Shown: positions 39,094 through 47,019, counted from the first letter of the stretch. The stretch is DNA of 47,019 nt from an uncultured Bacteroidaceae bacterium (GCA_905236985.1 CAJORF010000053.1:1-47019), one strand, 5' to 3'. Translations and numbers: made by a program. The notes: generated by a model from the letters alone, not told the origin.

Positions 39094-40499
39094 CCTTGAC
39101 TGATCATCGTTTCCAGCTCGAGAAGGCGTTCGCGGAATGTGGCGTCATTCTCGAGCCGGTTTGTAATGGCCTGACAGGAGTGGAGCACGGTGGCATGACC
39201 ACGCCGACCTACTGCCATTCCGATGCGTGTCGTGCTCAGCGTCGTATGCTTCTGCGCCAGGAACATCACCACCTGACGTGCGAGCACTACGCTGGCCTTA
39301 CGGCTGGACGAGAGCACATCAGACTGCTTCTGTGAGAAATAGTCGCACGTGCGCTCGATGATGCGTTCTATGGTGATGGTGGGACGATGAGTCTGTTCGC
39401 CAACGGTGCGACTGACTACACGTTCTGCCAATGCCAGATCGATCTCGCAATTGAATACCACGCTATAGGCCATGAGTGCATTGACAATACCTTCAAGGTC
39501 ACGGATGCTATGATCCACACGTGCTGCGATGTACGCAATGACATCCTCGGGGATGCGCAGACCATTATGACGGATCTTATAGCGAAGGATATCTCGTCTA
39601 AGCTCCTCATTGGCGGGTTCCAACTCAGCCTGTAAGCCCCACTTGAAACGGGTGAGCAGTCGTTCTTCCATGCCCTGTAGTGCCAAAGGCGGACGGTCGG
39701 AAGTCAGGATGAGCTGCTTGTTGTTCTGATGTAGGTGATTGAAGATGTGGAAAAACGTCAGCTGAGTCTTCTGCAACGAGGCAAACTCCTGCACATCATC
39801 GATGATGAGGACGTCAATACTCTGGTAGAAGTTGATGAACTCATTGATTTTGTTTTGCAGCTTGGCATCGACGAACTGCACCTGAAAGAGGTGAGCTGAG
39901 ACATACAGCACGCGCAAATTCGGATACAACTCCTTCAGGCGGACACCAATGGCATTGACCAGATGAGTCTTTCCCACGCCTGAGCCACCATAAATAAATA
40001 AAGGATTAAAGGTGGCCTGACGAGGATGCTGGGCGATGGCGAGTCCTACGGTGCGAGGTAGTTTATTCGCAGAACCTTCGATGAAGTTCTCAAAGGTGAG
40101 GTCGTTTCTCAGCCGGGAATCCAAAGCCTGCATGGCTTGAGGTACGGTGTTGAGGCCCGTCAGGTACACCGGCTTCTCCACCTGTGTAGAACGGTCGCTG
40201 GCCTCTTCGGACGTGTGGAGGCCATGTGTGGCATCCACCTTTACCTCGTAGGTCAGGCGCACGTTATCGCCAAAGACGCGTTGCAGCACAGCCCTGAAGA
40301 GCTTCAAGTAATGCTCTTCGATGTATTCGAGGATGAAGGGGCTGGGCACACACAACGTCAACAGTCGCCCACTCTCTTCGAAGCTGACAAAGGAGATGGG
40401 TGCAAACCAAGTATCGAACTGCTGGCGGGGGATATTGTTTTGAATCATCCGCAGACAGTCCTTCCATCTTGGATCTATGGTCGAAACGCTGGCTTCCAT
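39087..40499 (-). CDS. dnaA: Chromosomal replication initiator DnaA
   Basis: 470 residues from ATG 40499 (MEASVSTIDPRWKDCL); the longer frame to 40574 crosses the promoter. Domain I is about 1-85, domain II a short linker, domain III an AAA+ ATPase with Walker A GGSGVGKTHL (near 171-180) and Walker B VLIIDDVQEF, and domain IV the box-binding helix-turn-helix. The signature that contacts DnaA boxes reads GRRGHATVLHSC instead of the usual GGRDHTTVLHAC: the Asp and first Thr of DHT, which touch bases in E. coli, are Gly and Ala here. dnaN, recF and gyrB are not adjacent, and no TTATCCACA cluster is seen around the gene. Confidence 0.95.
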   Translation of the reverse strand: MEASVSTIDPRWKDCLRMIQNNIPRQQFDTWFAPISFVSFEESGRLLTLCVPSPFILEYIEEHYLKLFRAVLQRVFGDNVRLTYEVKVDATHGLHTSEEASDRSTQVEKPVYLTGLNTVPQAMQALDSRLRNDLTFENFIEGSANKLPRTVGLAIAQHPRQATFNPLFIYGGSGVGKTHLVNAIGVRLKELYPNLRVLYVSAHLFQVQFVDAKLQNKINEFINFYQSIDVLIIDDVQEFASLQKTQLTFFHIFNHLHQNNKQLILTSDRPPLALQGMEERLLTRFKWGLQAELEPANEELRRDILRYKIRHNGLRIPEDVIAYIAARVDHSIRDLEGIVNALMAYSVVFNCEIDLALAERVVSRTVGEQTHRPTITIERIIERTCDYFSQKQSDVLSSSRKASVVLARQVVMFLAQKHTTLSTTRIGMAVGRRGHATVLHSCQAITNRLENDATFRERLLELETMISQGE

Positions 40500-40544
40500 T
40501 CTGTTGGTAAAGTGAACTACGCCGTAAGAGGCGATTTGCGAGTG

Positions 40545-40575
40545 CAAAGGTACTGCAATATTTTGAAAAAACAAA
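40545..40575 (-). promoter_or_regulatory. dnaA promoter
   Basis: On the minus strand TTTG (40575-40572) and TACCTTTG (40552-40545) are 19 bp apart. The box ends 45 bp before the ATG. Confidence 0.78.
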
Positions 40576-40831
40576 ATGACCTCTACAAAAAAGTTTCTTT
40601 CCTACAGCTCTTAATTGACACGTTTTCAACCCCCTGCCGCAGCATCTCTTAGAATGTGTTTAAGGGTTTGTTTTAATTATTCAATACATTGTCTTTGAAA
40701 GGATTGAGGCACCAGCGTCTGCTGATGCCCCAATCTTTGGTTTTGTCGGTAATTGACGAAAATATAGTGCTTTACCGATGGCTGCTATTTCGATGTTGAA
40801 AGTTGTCTCTTATTCGGAAAAAATATATTTA
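40576..40831. other. Intergenic region between the MCE gene and dnaA
   Basis: With the dnaA leader, about 330 bp lack a gene. An imperfect hairpin lies at 40702-40735 (15-bp arms, two mismatches, loop GTCT), followed on the plus strand by TTTGGTTTTG. On the minus strand, where MCE transcripts arrive, no U-run follows. No DnaA-box cluster was found here. Confidence 0.55.
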
Positions 40832-41743
40832 TTACTCTTTCTTCTCCTCGGGCTTGTCTTTCTTGCCGAACAGTGAGAAGTGGACATATCGCTTCGGATG
40901 TGCTTTCAAATCCTCGACGAGGGCGGAGGCTCCGTTGACGGTTTTGTTCAAGTTGCTGTAAAGCAAAGTGTCATTGAGCAATAGCCCGACATTGTTGTCA
41001 GTGGAGTTCAGACGGTGGGTCAGGGTATCCACTTGTCCGAGGGCATTATCCACGCGTGCCATCGTGCCTTGCAGGTCCAGCTGGTTGAGCTTGTCGGTGA
41101 GTGCCACCACATTCTCTCCAGCCTTCGTGAAGGTCTGTGCCAGCTGTGGCACATCCTTTTCCAGCAGACGATTGAGGTCGCGGCTGCTCTGGTCGAGGTT
41201 GGCGGTGACTGCTTGTGCATTGGCCAAGATCTGCTGTAAGTTGGGATCTGAGGCCAGTGTGTTCAGCGTCGTCAGCAGCGAGTCCACCTTCGAAAGTGTC
41301 AGCTCCAGCTTGGGGATGAGTGTGGCCGCCTTGGACATCAGGCCGTTGTTGTCTGAAGAGGGAATGGTATCACCCACGGAATAGCGCTCAACGGGGTTAT
41401 TGCCCATCATCAGGTTCAGTGTGCAACCGCCCAGCATCGCCTCGTCGAGGACAGCCGTGGTGCCTACGGGAATGCGCATACCGTGCTCCACCGTGATCTC
41501 CACGATGACACCGCGTCCGGGGTGCTCGTAGTCGTACTTGATGTTGGAAACGATGCCGACATCATATCCGTCGGCATACACGGGGCTTGACTTGGCCAGT
41601 GCCTTGGCGTTGCGGAAATTGATATAATAGGTGTCGTGCGAACTGAAGAGCGACACGCCCTGCAGGAACTTGATGGTGAAGAAGAGGAGCACGAGGGCGA
41701 TGATGCCCGTGATGCCAATCTTCGCTTCGTGAGGTATTTTCAT
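40832..41743 (-). CDS. MCE-family (MlaD-like) lipid-transport protein
   Basis: This 303-residue protein has one N-terminal membrane anchor (IGITGIIALVLLFFTIKFL, about 9-27). An MCE domain follows (about 38-120: YYINFRNAKALAKSSPVYADGYDVGIV, MLGGCTLNLMMG), then a long helical tail (140-260) with regular leucines and Asn/Asp, and a basic C terminus. MCE proteins form periplasmic hexamers that move phospholipids between membranes with an MlaEF permease/ATPase. No MlaE or MlaF gene is in the window. The start overlaps the amidase stop by four bases, so the two are coupled. Confidence 0.85.
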   Translation of the reverse strand: MKIPHEAKIGITGIIALVLLFFTIKFLQGVSLFSSHDTYYINFRNAKALAKSSPVYADGYDVGIVSNIKYDYEHPGRGVIVEITVEHGMRIPVGTTAVLDEAMLGGCTLNLMMGNNPVERYSVGDTIPSSDNNGLMSKAATLIPKLELTLSKVDSLLTTLNTLASDPNLQQILANAQAVTANLDQSSRDLNRLLEKDVPQLAQTFTKAGENVVALTDKLNQLDLQGTMARVDNALGQVDTLTHRLNSTDNNVGLLLNDTLLYSNLNKTVNGASALVEDLKAHPKRYVHFSLFGKKDKPEEKKE

Positions 41744-42525
41744 TGCTGTGCTGCTTTATAATTCTTGATCGCTTCGTAGATACTTTTGGAGAGTTCGTCA
41801 ACGCCGCGCTGACTGGTGAGATAAGCCTCTTCGCTGGCTGTGGTGATATATCCCAGTTCGATGAGGCACGAGGGCATTGACGTGGCACGTAGCACCAGGA
41901 ACCCGGCCTGATGGACGCCCTTGTCGGGTCGTCCTGCGCTGCGGAACTGTTTCTGCACCATCGTCGCCACTTTCACGCTCTGCTCCATATTCTTGTCCTG
42001 CATGAACTCAAAGATGATATATGACTCAGCGCTTTTGGGGTCAAAGCCCTCGTAGCGGCTCTCGTAGTCCTTCTCAAGCATGATGGCGGAGTTCTCGCGC
42101 TTAGCGACATCGAGGTTGTCGGCGGCGCGGTGCATACCGAGTGTATAGGTCTCCGAGCCACGTCCCTGAGCCCGTTTGGGCAGGGCATTGGTATGGATGC
42201 TCACGAAGAGGTCAGCTTTGGCACGATTGGCAATGGCGGCTCGCTCGTTGAGTTCCACGAAAACATCGGTTTTGCGGGTATAGACCACCTTGACGTCTTT
42301 CAGGTTCTGTTCGATGAGCTTACCAACAGCGAGGGTCACGGCCAGATTGATGTTCTTCTCTTTGCCTTTCTTGCCAAGTGCTCCGGGATCCTTGCCGCCA
42401 TGTCCGGCATCGAGCACGACGGTGAACGTCTTGGCGTTCTGGGGCTGTGAAGCCCACGCCGAAACCGTTCCCACGCATAGCGCGCAGGCTAACAATAGTA
42501 AGGATAAATAACTCTTGACCTTCAT
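41740..42525 (-). CDS. N-acetylmuramoyl-L-alanine amidase (Amidase_3)
   Basis: 261 residues with a signal peptide (1-25, ending SAWA). The zinc amidase domain has LDAGHGGKDPGALG (His42), GKEKNINLAV (Glu56), DLFVSIHTNA (His111) and the catalytic SCLIELGYITT (Glu near 225). It cuts the MurNAc-L-Ala bond in the periplasm for cell separation or wall turnover. Operon with the MCE gene (four-base overlap). The -7 box ends only 8 bp before the ATG, so the transcript is nearly leaderless. Confidence 0.92.
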   Translation of the reverse strand: MKVKSYLSLLLLACALCVGTVSAWASQPQNAKTFTVVLDAGHGGKDPGALGKKGKEKNINLAVTLAVGKLIEQNLKDVKVVYTRKTDVFVELNERAAIANRAKADLFVSIHTNALPKRAQGRGSETYTLGMHRAADNLDVAKRENSAIMLEKDYESRYEGFDPKSAESYIIFEFMQDKNMEQSVKVATMVQKQFRSAGRPDKGVHQAGFLVLRATSMPSCLIELGYITTASEEAYLTSQRGVDELSKSIYEAIKNYKAAQQ

Positions 42526-42533
42526 TTGCGCTG

Positions 42534-42565
42534 CAAAGTTAGCTCAAATCATCCGAAAAGCCAAA
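42534..42565 (-). promoter_or_regulatory. Promoter of amidase-MCE operon
   Basis: On the minus strand TTTG (42565-42562) and TAACTTTG (42541-42534) are 20 bp apart. Eight bases separate the box from ATG 42525, leaving almost no leader. Confidence 0.75.
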
Positions 42566-42609
42566 TTTATTCCCATATTTCCGCATTTCATCTGGTCTTG
42601 TGGCCATTC

Positions 42610-43611
42610 TTACAGCGACATACAAGTCTGCGAGATTCTTTCGGGGCTGATAGCGCGCGTGCATTGCATGTGCCGCAGGGGGCATTTGTCAGAGCCCGCG
42701 ATAGTGCAAGGCTGGCAGGGGAGTCCGGCGGTGAGGGCATCGCTCGGATTTTGGTTGAAGCCCAGGAAACCGCAGGCTGGTGTCGTGCCGCCCCAGATGC
42801 TGATGACGCGTGTGCCGACAAGGGAGGCCAGATGCATATTCGCGGAGTCCATGGAGAGCATCACATCGAGATGAGCCATGAGTGCCAGCTCTTGCTCCAG
42901 CTGCAGGCGTCCAGCCACAACGAAGATGTTGTCGTGATGTGCACCCCATGTAGAGAGAAGGTCGGCCTCGTGTCCCTTGGCTCCGAAGAGGAAGACACGT
43001 CCTCGGGGACGGGCGGCAAGTTGAGTGACGACCTCCTGCATCTGTGTGAGGTCGTAGGTCTTGGAACGGTAGCGCGCAAAGGGTGCCACGCCGACCCATT
43101 GCTCTGTGCCTTTGGCGGGCAGACCGTCGGGCAGAGCGGGCAGTCCTTGGGGAAATAGGGTTACAAACTGCGGTTGAGTTGGCAATCCCAAGCGTGCGAA
43201 GACATCGAAGTAACGTTCTGTGAAGGGATGCGAACACTGGGCGTGGTCGTGCAGGATGGCTCGGCGCTCGCTACGGTTCTTGTCGAGCATTGCCACGGGC
43301 TTCAGCCGCAGACGGAAGAGGGCATCAATCAGCCATGACCGCAGGACATTATGAAGGTCGGCAACCGCATCAACATCGAGCGTCCGCATCTTACGCAGCA
43401 GACGCCAAGTGCCGAGAACACCGCGGCTCTCATCCTTCGTGAGGGCCAGCACCTCAACGTTCGACGGGGCATTGATGAACAGACGCGACATGAAAGCCGA
43501 GGTGACCACCGTGAACGTGTGCTCGGGGTAAGTGCGAGCCACGCTGTAGATGGCAGGGATGGTCATGGCGACATCGCCGAGGGCGGAGAGTCGTGTGACA
43601 AGAATGTGCAT
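42610..43611 (-). CDS. LPS heptosyltransferase-type glycosyltransferase (GT9)
   Basis: This 333-residue protein has the GT9 N terminus MHILVTRLSALGDVAMTIPA and the C-terminal nucleotide-sugar region (VGVAPFARYRSKTYDL, LMAHLDVMLSMDSANMHLASLVGTRVISIWGGTTP). The tail has QPCTIAGSDKCPLRHMQC with several Cys. GT9 enzymes add heptose or related sugars to the LPS inner core at the inner face of the inner membrane. kdsB and the lpxL-type gene lie just upstream on the same strand, so the three probably form an LPS operon. The donor sugar is not certain. Confidence 0.88.
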   Translation of the reverse strand: MHILVTRLSALGDVAMTIPAIYSVARTYPEHTFTVVTSAFMSRLFINAPSNVEVLALTKDESRGVLGTWRLLRKMRTLDVDAVADLHNVLRSWLIDALFRLRLKPVAMLDKNRSERRAILHDHAQCSHPFTERYFDVFARLGLPTQPQFVTLFPQGLPALPDGLPAKGTEQWVGVAPFARYRSKTYDLTQMQEVVTQLAARPRGRVFLFGAKGHEADLLSTWGAHHDNIFVVAGRLQLEQELALMAHLDVMLSMDSANMHLASLVGTRVISIWGGTTPACGFLGFNQNPSDALTAGLPCQPCTIAGSDKCPLRHMQCTRAISPERISQTCMSL

Positions 43612-43659
43612 GGAATACCTTAAATAATATGTACGCGCGCGTAAAGGCAGAGGCTGTCC

Positions 43660-44400
43660 TCAGCCTTCCTGCTGCATTTTGTCTTTCAGGTACGCCTCCA
43701 CACCGGCAATATCCTTGGGTGTATCCACGCTGAGCGACTTGCAATGGGCGTTGTAATAATAAATAGGAACGTGGTTCTCGATGAAACGGAACGAGTCGTT
43801 CTCCTCAATCTTCTCGATGGGGCCGCGGGGGGTGTTGTGGTAGAAATCCAATGCTTTTCGGTTGAAGGCTCCTACGCCCACGAACTTATGGAAGACGTAG
43901 TCCATAGCTCCCTTGGGATAGGGGATGGGACTGCGGCTGATGAAAAGGCATCGGTCATCCTTTGCCGTGACAATCTTCAAGTTAGTGGCATCCACCACTT
44001 CCACGGGATTCTCGAAGTCGGTCATGAGATTGGAGACATAAAGCTCGTCCTCTTGGATCTCAGCTGGGATGCACTGGATGATGGCCTCGCGCGTCAACAG
44101 CGGCTCGTCGCCGTTCACCATCACGTAAAGGTCGGCTTCGATGCGCGTAGAGACTTCGTACAGACGCTCGGTGGCGGTGTCGTGGTCGGAGCGCGTCATG
44201 ATGACCGGAGCACCGAAAGCTTCGGCTGCCTCGCGGATGCGGTCGCTGTCGGTGGCGACATACACCTCCGAGAACTCTGGCACGGCCTTACAATGTTCAT
44301 AGACCCACTGAATCATGGGCTTGTTGAGGATAAGGGCAAGGGGCTTCTCGAAGAAGCGGCTACTTCCGCCACGGGCGGGGATGACACAGATGATGTTCAT
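43660..44400 (-). CDS. kdsB: 3-deoxy-manno-octulosonate cytidylyltransferase
   Basis: 246 residues from ATG 44400 (MNIICVIPARGGSSRFFEKPL). This is the CTP-binding start of KdsB; further in are NKPMIQWVYEHC, VYVATDSDRI, MTRSDHDTATERLYEV, MVNGDEPLLTREAI and FVGVGAFNRKALDFY. It activates Kdo as CMP-Kdo for lipid A-core assembly. A 17-codon upstream extension overlaps the end of the lpxL-type gene and reads KTLKPLEPLNSSP, which is spacer-like, so it is rejected. It lies 34 bp after the acyltransferase gene and 48 bp before the heptosyltransferase gene. Confidence 0.93.
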   Translation of the reverse strand: MNIICVIPARGGSSRFFEKPLALILNKPMIQWVYEHCKAVPEFSEVYVATDSDRIREAAEAFGAPVIMTRSDHDTATERLYEVSTRIEADLYVMVNGDEPLLTREAIIQCIPAEIQEDELYVSNLMTDFENPVEVVDATNLKIVTAKDDRCLFISRSPIPYPKGAMDYVFHKFVGVGAFNRKALDFYHNTPRGPIEKIEENDSFRFIENHVPIYYYNAHCKSLSVDTPKDIAGVEAYLKDKMQQEG

Positions 44401-44434
44401 ATTTTGGGGTGAAGAGTTTAAGGGTTCAAGGGGT

Positions 44435-45364
44435 TTAAGCGTTTTCCGCAAGTCTTGGGTTGGAGGTCAGCGATTGCTGGCGGTTGTATTCCTCGCGCGA
44501 GATATACCAGCGGTTATGTGACCAGAGCCATAGCTCCGGCTGTCGCTGAATCGAGGCCTCCAGCATACGGAGATAGGAGATGGTATAGGGGAATTGTTCG
44601 CCCTCGGCGGGCTCAATCTTACGTGCCGAAATACGGTAGTAACCGCGACGTGGCTGAGCAAAATCCATGAAGAGGAAGCGCGCTCCTATCTTGCTGCCAA
44701 TCTCCTCTGCTCCAGTGATGTAGGCTGAGTCCTGTCCGAGGAATGTTGTCCAATGCACCATGACATCGCTGTTGGGATGCTGGTCAGAGTTGAAGGCCAC
44801 CAGGAAGGGCTTGCCTTCACGGCGCAGACGCAGCACGGTGCGGAGAACCTGCTTCTGGGGGATGCTGACGCTGTCGAAGCGTTTGCGCAGCCGAAGGATG
44901 AGTGCGTCGAAGGCCTTGTCGCGCAAAGGACGATAGACCTGACAGAACGTGAGGGGTTCGGTGCAGAACTTATACATCTGTTCAGCCCACTCCCAATTGC
45001 CGTTATGTCCAAACAGGATGAAGCACGGCACACCGTCGCGGGCGCACTCGTCAACGAGTTCTATTCCCTCGGGTTCCACGCGGCTGGTCATCTCTTCGTC
45101 GGAGATGTGCAGGAGCTTGATCATCTCAAAGATGAGGTCGCAGAGATGATGGTAGAAAGCCACTTCAATCTTTCTGCGCTCGGCATCACTCTTGTCTGGG
45201 AAGACGCGCAGGAGGTTCTTGCGGACGACACCGCGGCGATAGTGCAGGACATGAATCATCAGCCAGCACAACCCATCGCTCAGCACAAAGAGCCACGACA
45301 ACGGCAGACGTGCCAACGAGCCGAACAGAAAGAGGTAAACGTGGTAGAGAATCTTATCTTTCAT
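44435..45364 (-). CDS. LpxL/HtrB-type lipid A lysophospholipid acyltransferase
   Basis: This 309-residue protein has one N-terminal membrane segment (LARLPLSWLFVLSDGLCWLMIHVL). The acyltransferase motif is FGHNGNWEWAE (the HX4(D/E) box), with VYRPLRDKAFDALILRLR and LVAFNSDQHPNSD further in. It adds a secondary acyl chain to Kdo-lipid A at the inner face of the inner membrane. First gene of the lpxL-kdsB-heptosyltransferase unit, divergent from the lipoate ligase gene. Which lipid A position it modifies cannot be told from sequence. Confidence 0.9.
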   Translation of the reverse strand: MKDKILYHVYLFLFGSLARLPLSWLFVLSDGLCWLMIHVLHYRRGVVRKNLLRVFPDKSDAERRKIEVAFYHHLCDLIFEMIKLLHISDEEMTSRVEPEGIELVDECARDGVPCFILFGHNGNWEWAEQMYKFCTEPLTFCQVYRPLRDKAFDALILRLRKRFDSVSIPQKQVLRTVLRLRREGKPFLVAFNSDQHPNSDVMVHWTTFLGQDSAYITGAEEIGSKIGARFLFMDFAQPRRGYYRISARKIEPAEGEQFPYTISYLRMLEASIQRQPELWLWSHNRWYISREEYNRQQSLTSNPRLAENA

Positions 45365-45387
45365 GCATGAACGTTGAAATTTGGGTG

Positions 45388-45395
45388 CAAAGGTA
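45388..45395 (-). promoter_or_regulatory. -7 box of the lpxL-kdsB-heptosyltransferase unit
   Basis: The minus strand reads TACCTTTG, 23 bp before ATG 45364. No clear -33 TTTG. Confidence 0.6.
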
Positions 45396-45470
45396 ATAGA
45401 AGTTCAGCGGAAAACAGCATGAAACATCATAAAATGTGTGAAACATGGTGGGAGATTGATAAAGATTTAG

Positions 45471-45478
45471 TACATTTG
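45471..45478 (+). promoter_or_regulatory. -7 box of the lipoate ligase gene
   Basis: TACATTTG, 21 bp before ATG 45500. It excludes the longer possible start at 45374. No clear -33 TTTG. Confidence 0.6.
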
Positions 45479-45499
45479 CACCCAAAGAAATGCCAAACC

Positions 45500-46210
45500 A
45501 TGATTTATCTCTCCCTTCCGGATACACAAGAACATCGCCTGAGTTTTTACTTGGCGATGGAGGAGTATGCCGCGCGCCAGCTCAACGACGGCGACGACCT
45601 CTTCTTCCTCTGGCAGGTGGAGCCCAGCGTCATCTTTGGACGCAATCAGGTGATCGAGAATGAGGTCAATCTCGACTACTGCCGCCAGCACGGCATAGCC
45701 TTCTATCGTCGTAAGAGCGGCGGAGGGTGTGTCTATGCCGACAAGTCGAACGTCATGATGAGCTACATCACACGCTCCGACGAGGTCACCACGACATTCA
45801 GCCTATACATGGAGATGGTGCGGCAGATGCTCGCCAATCTGGGCATAGAAGCCACCACGACGGCCAACAACGACGTGCTCATCGGCGGGCGCAAAGTCTC
45901 GGGCAATGCTTTCTACCACATTCCGGGGCATAGCATCGTTCACGGCACCATGCTCTTCGACACGAATATGGAACACATGCTCAACGCCATTACGCCGCCA
46001 CAGACGAAGCTCGACAAGCACGGCGTGGAGAGCGTGCGGCAGCGCATCACCCTGTTGCACGAGCATACTGACCTCACCGTCGACGTTTTCAAAACGTATA
46101 TACGTGAACGCCTTTGCGACCAGTCGTATCAGCTCACACATATAGACGTGCAAGCCATCGAATCTATAGAAAAAGAATACCTCAACCCCGAATTCATTAT
46201 GAATCATTAA
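45500..46210 (+). CDS. lplA: Lipoate-protein ligase A family protein
   Basis: 236 residues from ATG 45500 (MIYLSLPDTQEHRLSFYLAMEEY). It has the BPL/LplA fold with RRKSGGGCVYAD (70-80, lipoyl-AMP loop), VLIGGRKVSGNAFYH (with the likely catalytic Lys) and HGTMLFDTN. It attaches lipoate to E2 and GcvH proteins. gcvT of the glycine cleavage system follows after a 60-bp gap, so it probably supplies lipoate to GcvH. No separate C-terminal accessory domain is obvious, so it may be the short form. Confidence 0.9.
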   Translation: MIYLSLPDTQEHRLSFYLAMEEYAARQLNDGDDLFFLWQVEPSVIFGRNQVIENEVNLDYCRQHGIAFYRRKSGGGCVYADKSNVMMSYITRSDEVTTTFSLYMEMVRQMLANLGIEATTTANNDVLIGGRKVSGNAFYHIPGHSIVHGTMLFDTNMEHMLNAITPPQTKLDKHGVESVRQRITLLHEHTDLTVDVFKTYIRERLCDQSYQLTHIDVQAIESIEKEYLNPEFIMNH

Positions 46211-46212
46211 AA

Positions 46213-46260
46213 CTCGTCAACTTGTCAACTCGTCAACTTGTCAACTTGTCAACTCGTCAA
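46213..46260. repeat. Six tandem 8-bp units CTYGTCAA
   Basis: Six gapless copies alternate between CTCGTCAA (46213, 46229, 46253) and CTTGTCAA (46221, 46237, 46245). They fill nearly all of the lplA-gcvT gap and end 10 bp before the gcvT ATG. They resemble the 7-bp CTTTCAA units of the dxs promoter with one added base, but no -7 box follows. Confidence 0.85.
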
Positions 46261-46270
46261 CTAAATAACT

Positions 46271-47019
46271 ATGGAAAAGAAAACCTGCCTTTATGACCGC
46301 CACGTGGCACTCGGCGCACTCATGTCGCCCTTCGGCGGATTCATCATGCCTATTCAGTACTCCAACATCACCGATGAGCACAACGCCGTGCGCCAGCATT
46401 GCGGTGTCTTCGATGTCAGTCACATGGGCGAAGTGCGCATCACAGGACCGGACGCCGAGCGCTACGTCCAACATATCTTCACCAATGATGTCACCGACGC
46501 GCCCCTTGGACAAATCTATTATGGAATGATGCTCTACCCCAACGGCGGCACCGTAGATGACCTGCTCGTCTATAAGATGGGCGAAAACGATTTCTTCCTC
46601 GTCATCAACGCAGCCAACATCGACAAGGACGTGGCGTGGATGCTTGAGCAAAAAGAGGGCTTTGATATCAACCTCGACCACCAGAGCGACTACTACGGCC
46701 AGCTGGCCGTGCAAGGTCCTGAAGCCGAAGCCGTCGTTGAAGAGGTACTGGGTTTGCCCTGCAAGGAACTGAAGTTCTACACAGCCAAAACTCTTACTGT
46801 TCCCGAGGGTTCTCCCGAGGGCCTCATCATCTCCCGCACTGGCTACACCGGCGAAGACGGCTTCGAGATCTACGGCTCGCACTTGTTCACGCAGCAAGCC
46901 TGGGACAAGCTCATCGCCTCCGGACGCTGCAAGCCCTGCGGTCTCGGCTGTCGCGACACGCTACGTTTCGAAGTCGGCCTGCCCCTCTACGGCGACGAAC
47001 TAAGCGCCGACATCAGTCC
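46271..47019 (+). CDS. gcvT: Glycine cleavage system T protein (aminomethyltransferase), 5' part
   Basis: 249 complete codons are seen; the gene runs off the window end. N-terminal MEKKTCLYDRHVALGALMSPFGGFIMPIQY, then GVFDVSHMGEVRITGPDA, TNDVTDAPLGQIYYGMML and SRTGYTGEDGFEIYG are diagnostic of GcvT. It transfers the methylene group from aminomethyl-lipoyl-GcvH to tetrahydrofolate. The start is 10 bp after the CTYGTCAA array. folB (folate) and lplA (lipoate) in the same window supply its cofactors. Confidence 0.95.
   Translation, partial: MEKKTCLYDRHVALGALMSPFGGFIMPIQYSNITDEHNAVRQHCGVFDVSHMGEVRITGPDAERYVQHIFTNDVTDAPLGQIYYGMMLYPNGGTVDDLLVYKMGENDFFLVINAANIDKDVAWMLEQKEGFDINLDHQSDYYGQLAVQGPEAEAVVEEVLGLPCKELKFYTAKTLTVPEGSPEGLIISRTGYTGEDGFEIYGSHLFTQQAWDKLIASGRCKPCGLGCRDTLRFEVGLPLYGDELSADIS

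Noticed and set aside
40500..40831. Replication origin next to dnaA
   Set aside because: No cluster of TTATCCACA-like boxes or clear DNA-unwinding element was found; one hairpin alone is not evidence for oriC.
46213..46260. CRISPR or attachment site
   Set aside because: An 8-bp simple tandem repeat with no spacers, no integrase gene and no tRNA end.
1..47019. tRNA, rRNA, insertion sequence or prophage
   Set aside because: No cloverleaf, rRNA-like stretch, transposase, integrase or phage structural gene was recognised by eye; a tRNAscan/Infernal and ISfinder search would settle it.

Overview
The window reads as a chromosomal segment of a Bacteroidales bacterium, most likely a Prevotellaceae member of fairly high GC. 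The grounds are: sixteen upstream regions carrying the Bacteroidales -7 box TAnnTTTG or a close variant; no strong Shine-Dalgarno sequences; a MurF-alanine racemase fusion beside a GSCFA protein; an asparagine synthetase A; a cobalamin-dependent (class II) ribonucleotide reductase; and secreted pectin/arabinan-active enzymes of families GH43, GH127, PL11 and GH97. I saw no rRNA, tRNA, CRISPR array, transposase or prophage gene.

Layout. 0-4.4 kb (minus): a two-module GH43 enzyme and a large protein of unknown function with several DNA-binding-like segments. 4.6-9.3 kb (plus): SulP anion transporter, TrkH potassium channel subunit and a PurF-like protein without the glutaminase cysteine. 9.3-12.8 kb (minus): MurF-Alr fusion and GSCFA protein. 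12.9-18.4 kb (plus): Dxs, TrkA and a BtuB-like TonB-dependent receptor. 18.4-21.4 kb (minus): FolB and NrdJ. 21.5-23.3 kb: two broken genes and an AT-rich stretch with a perfect 21-bp inverted repeat and a 22-bp tandem array. 23.3-27.0 kb (minus): GH127 enzyme and a small secreted protein. 27.1-32.3 kb (plus): nitroreductase, dicarboxylate/amino acid symporter, AsnA, a secreted protein and a degenerate histidine kinase. 32.3-32.7 kb (minus): a hotdog thioesterase. 32.8-39.0 kb (plus): an AAA/ABC-type ATPase with a DUF4435 (Toprim-like) partner, then PL11 and GH97. 39.1-45.4 kb (minus): DnaA, an MCE protein, N-acetylmuramoyl-L-alanine amidase, heptosyltransferase, KdsB and a LpxL-type acyltransferase. 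45.5-47.0 kb (plus): lipoate ligase and the start of gcvT.

Functional threads: potassium uptake (trkH and trkA in two nearby units), envelope and LPS building (murF-alr, amidase, MCE, heptosyltransferase, kdsB, lpxL), pectin side-chain breakdown (GH43, GH127, PL11, GH97, with no SusC/SusD pair in view), corrinoid use (BtuB-like receptor next to NrdJ), and lipoate supply next to the glycine cleavage gene.

Two patterns stand out. First, three coding genes (murF-alr, the TonB receptor, PL11) carry five short in-frame GC-rich palindromic inserts with a common peptide theme, T-P-(L/V)-P-x-(R/K)-E-G followed by glycines or tryptophan. They sit at module junctions or loops and resemble mobile palindromic repeats that tolerate being translated. 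Second, three promoters (dxs, nitroreductase, ATPase/DUF4435) share a module of five 7-bp units of the type CTTTnAA that ends exactly one base before the -7 box, where a -33 element would normally be. The ATPase/DUF4435 pair recalls PARIS-type (AriA/AriB) defence and is the best candidate for an uncharacterised protein system here.
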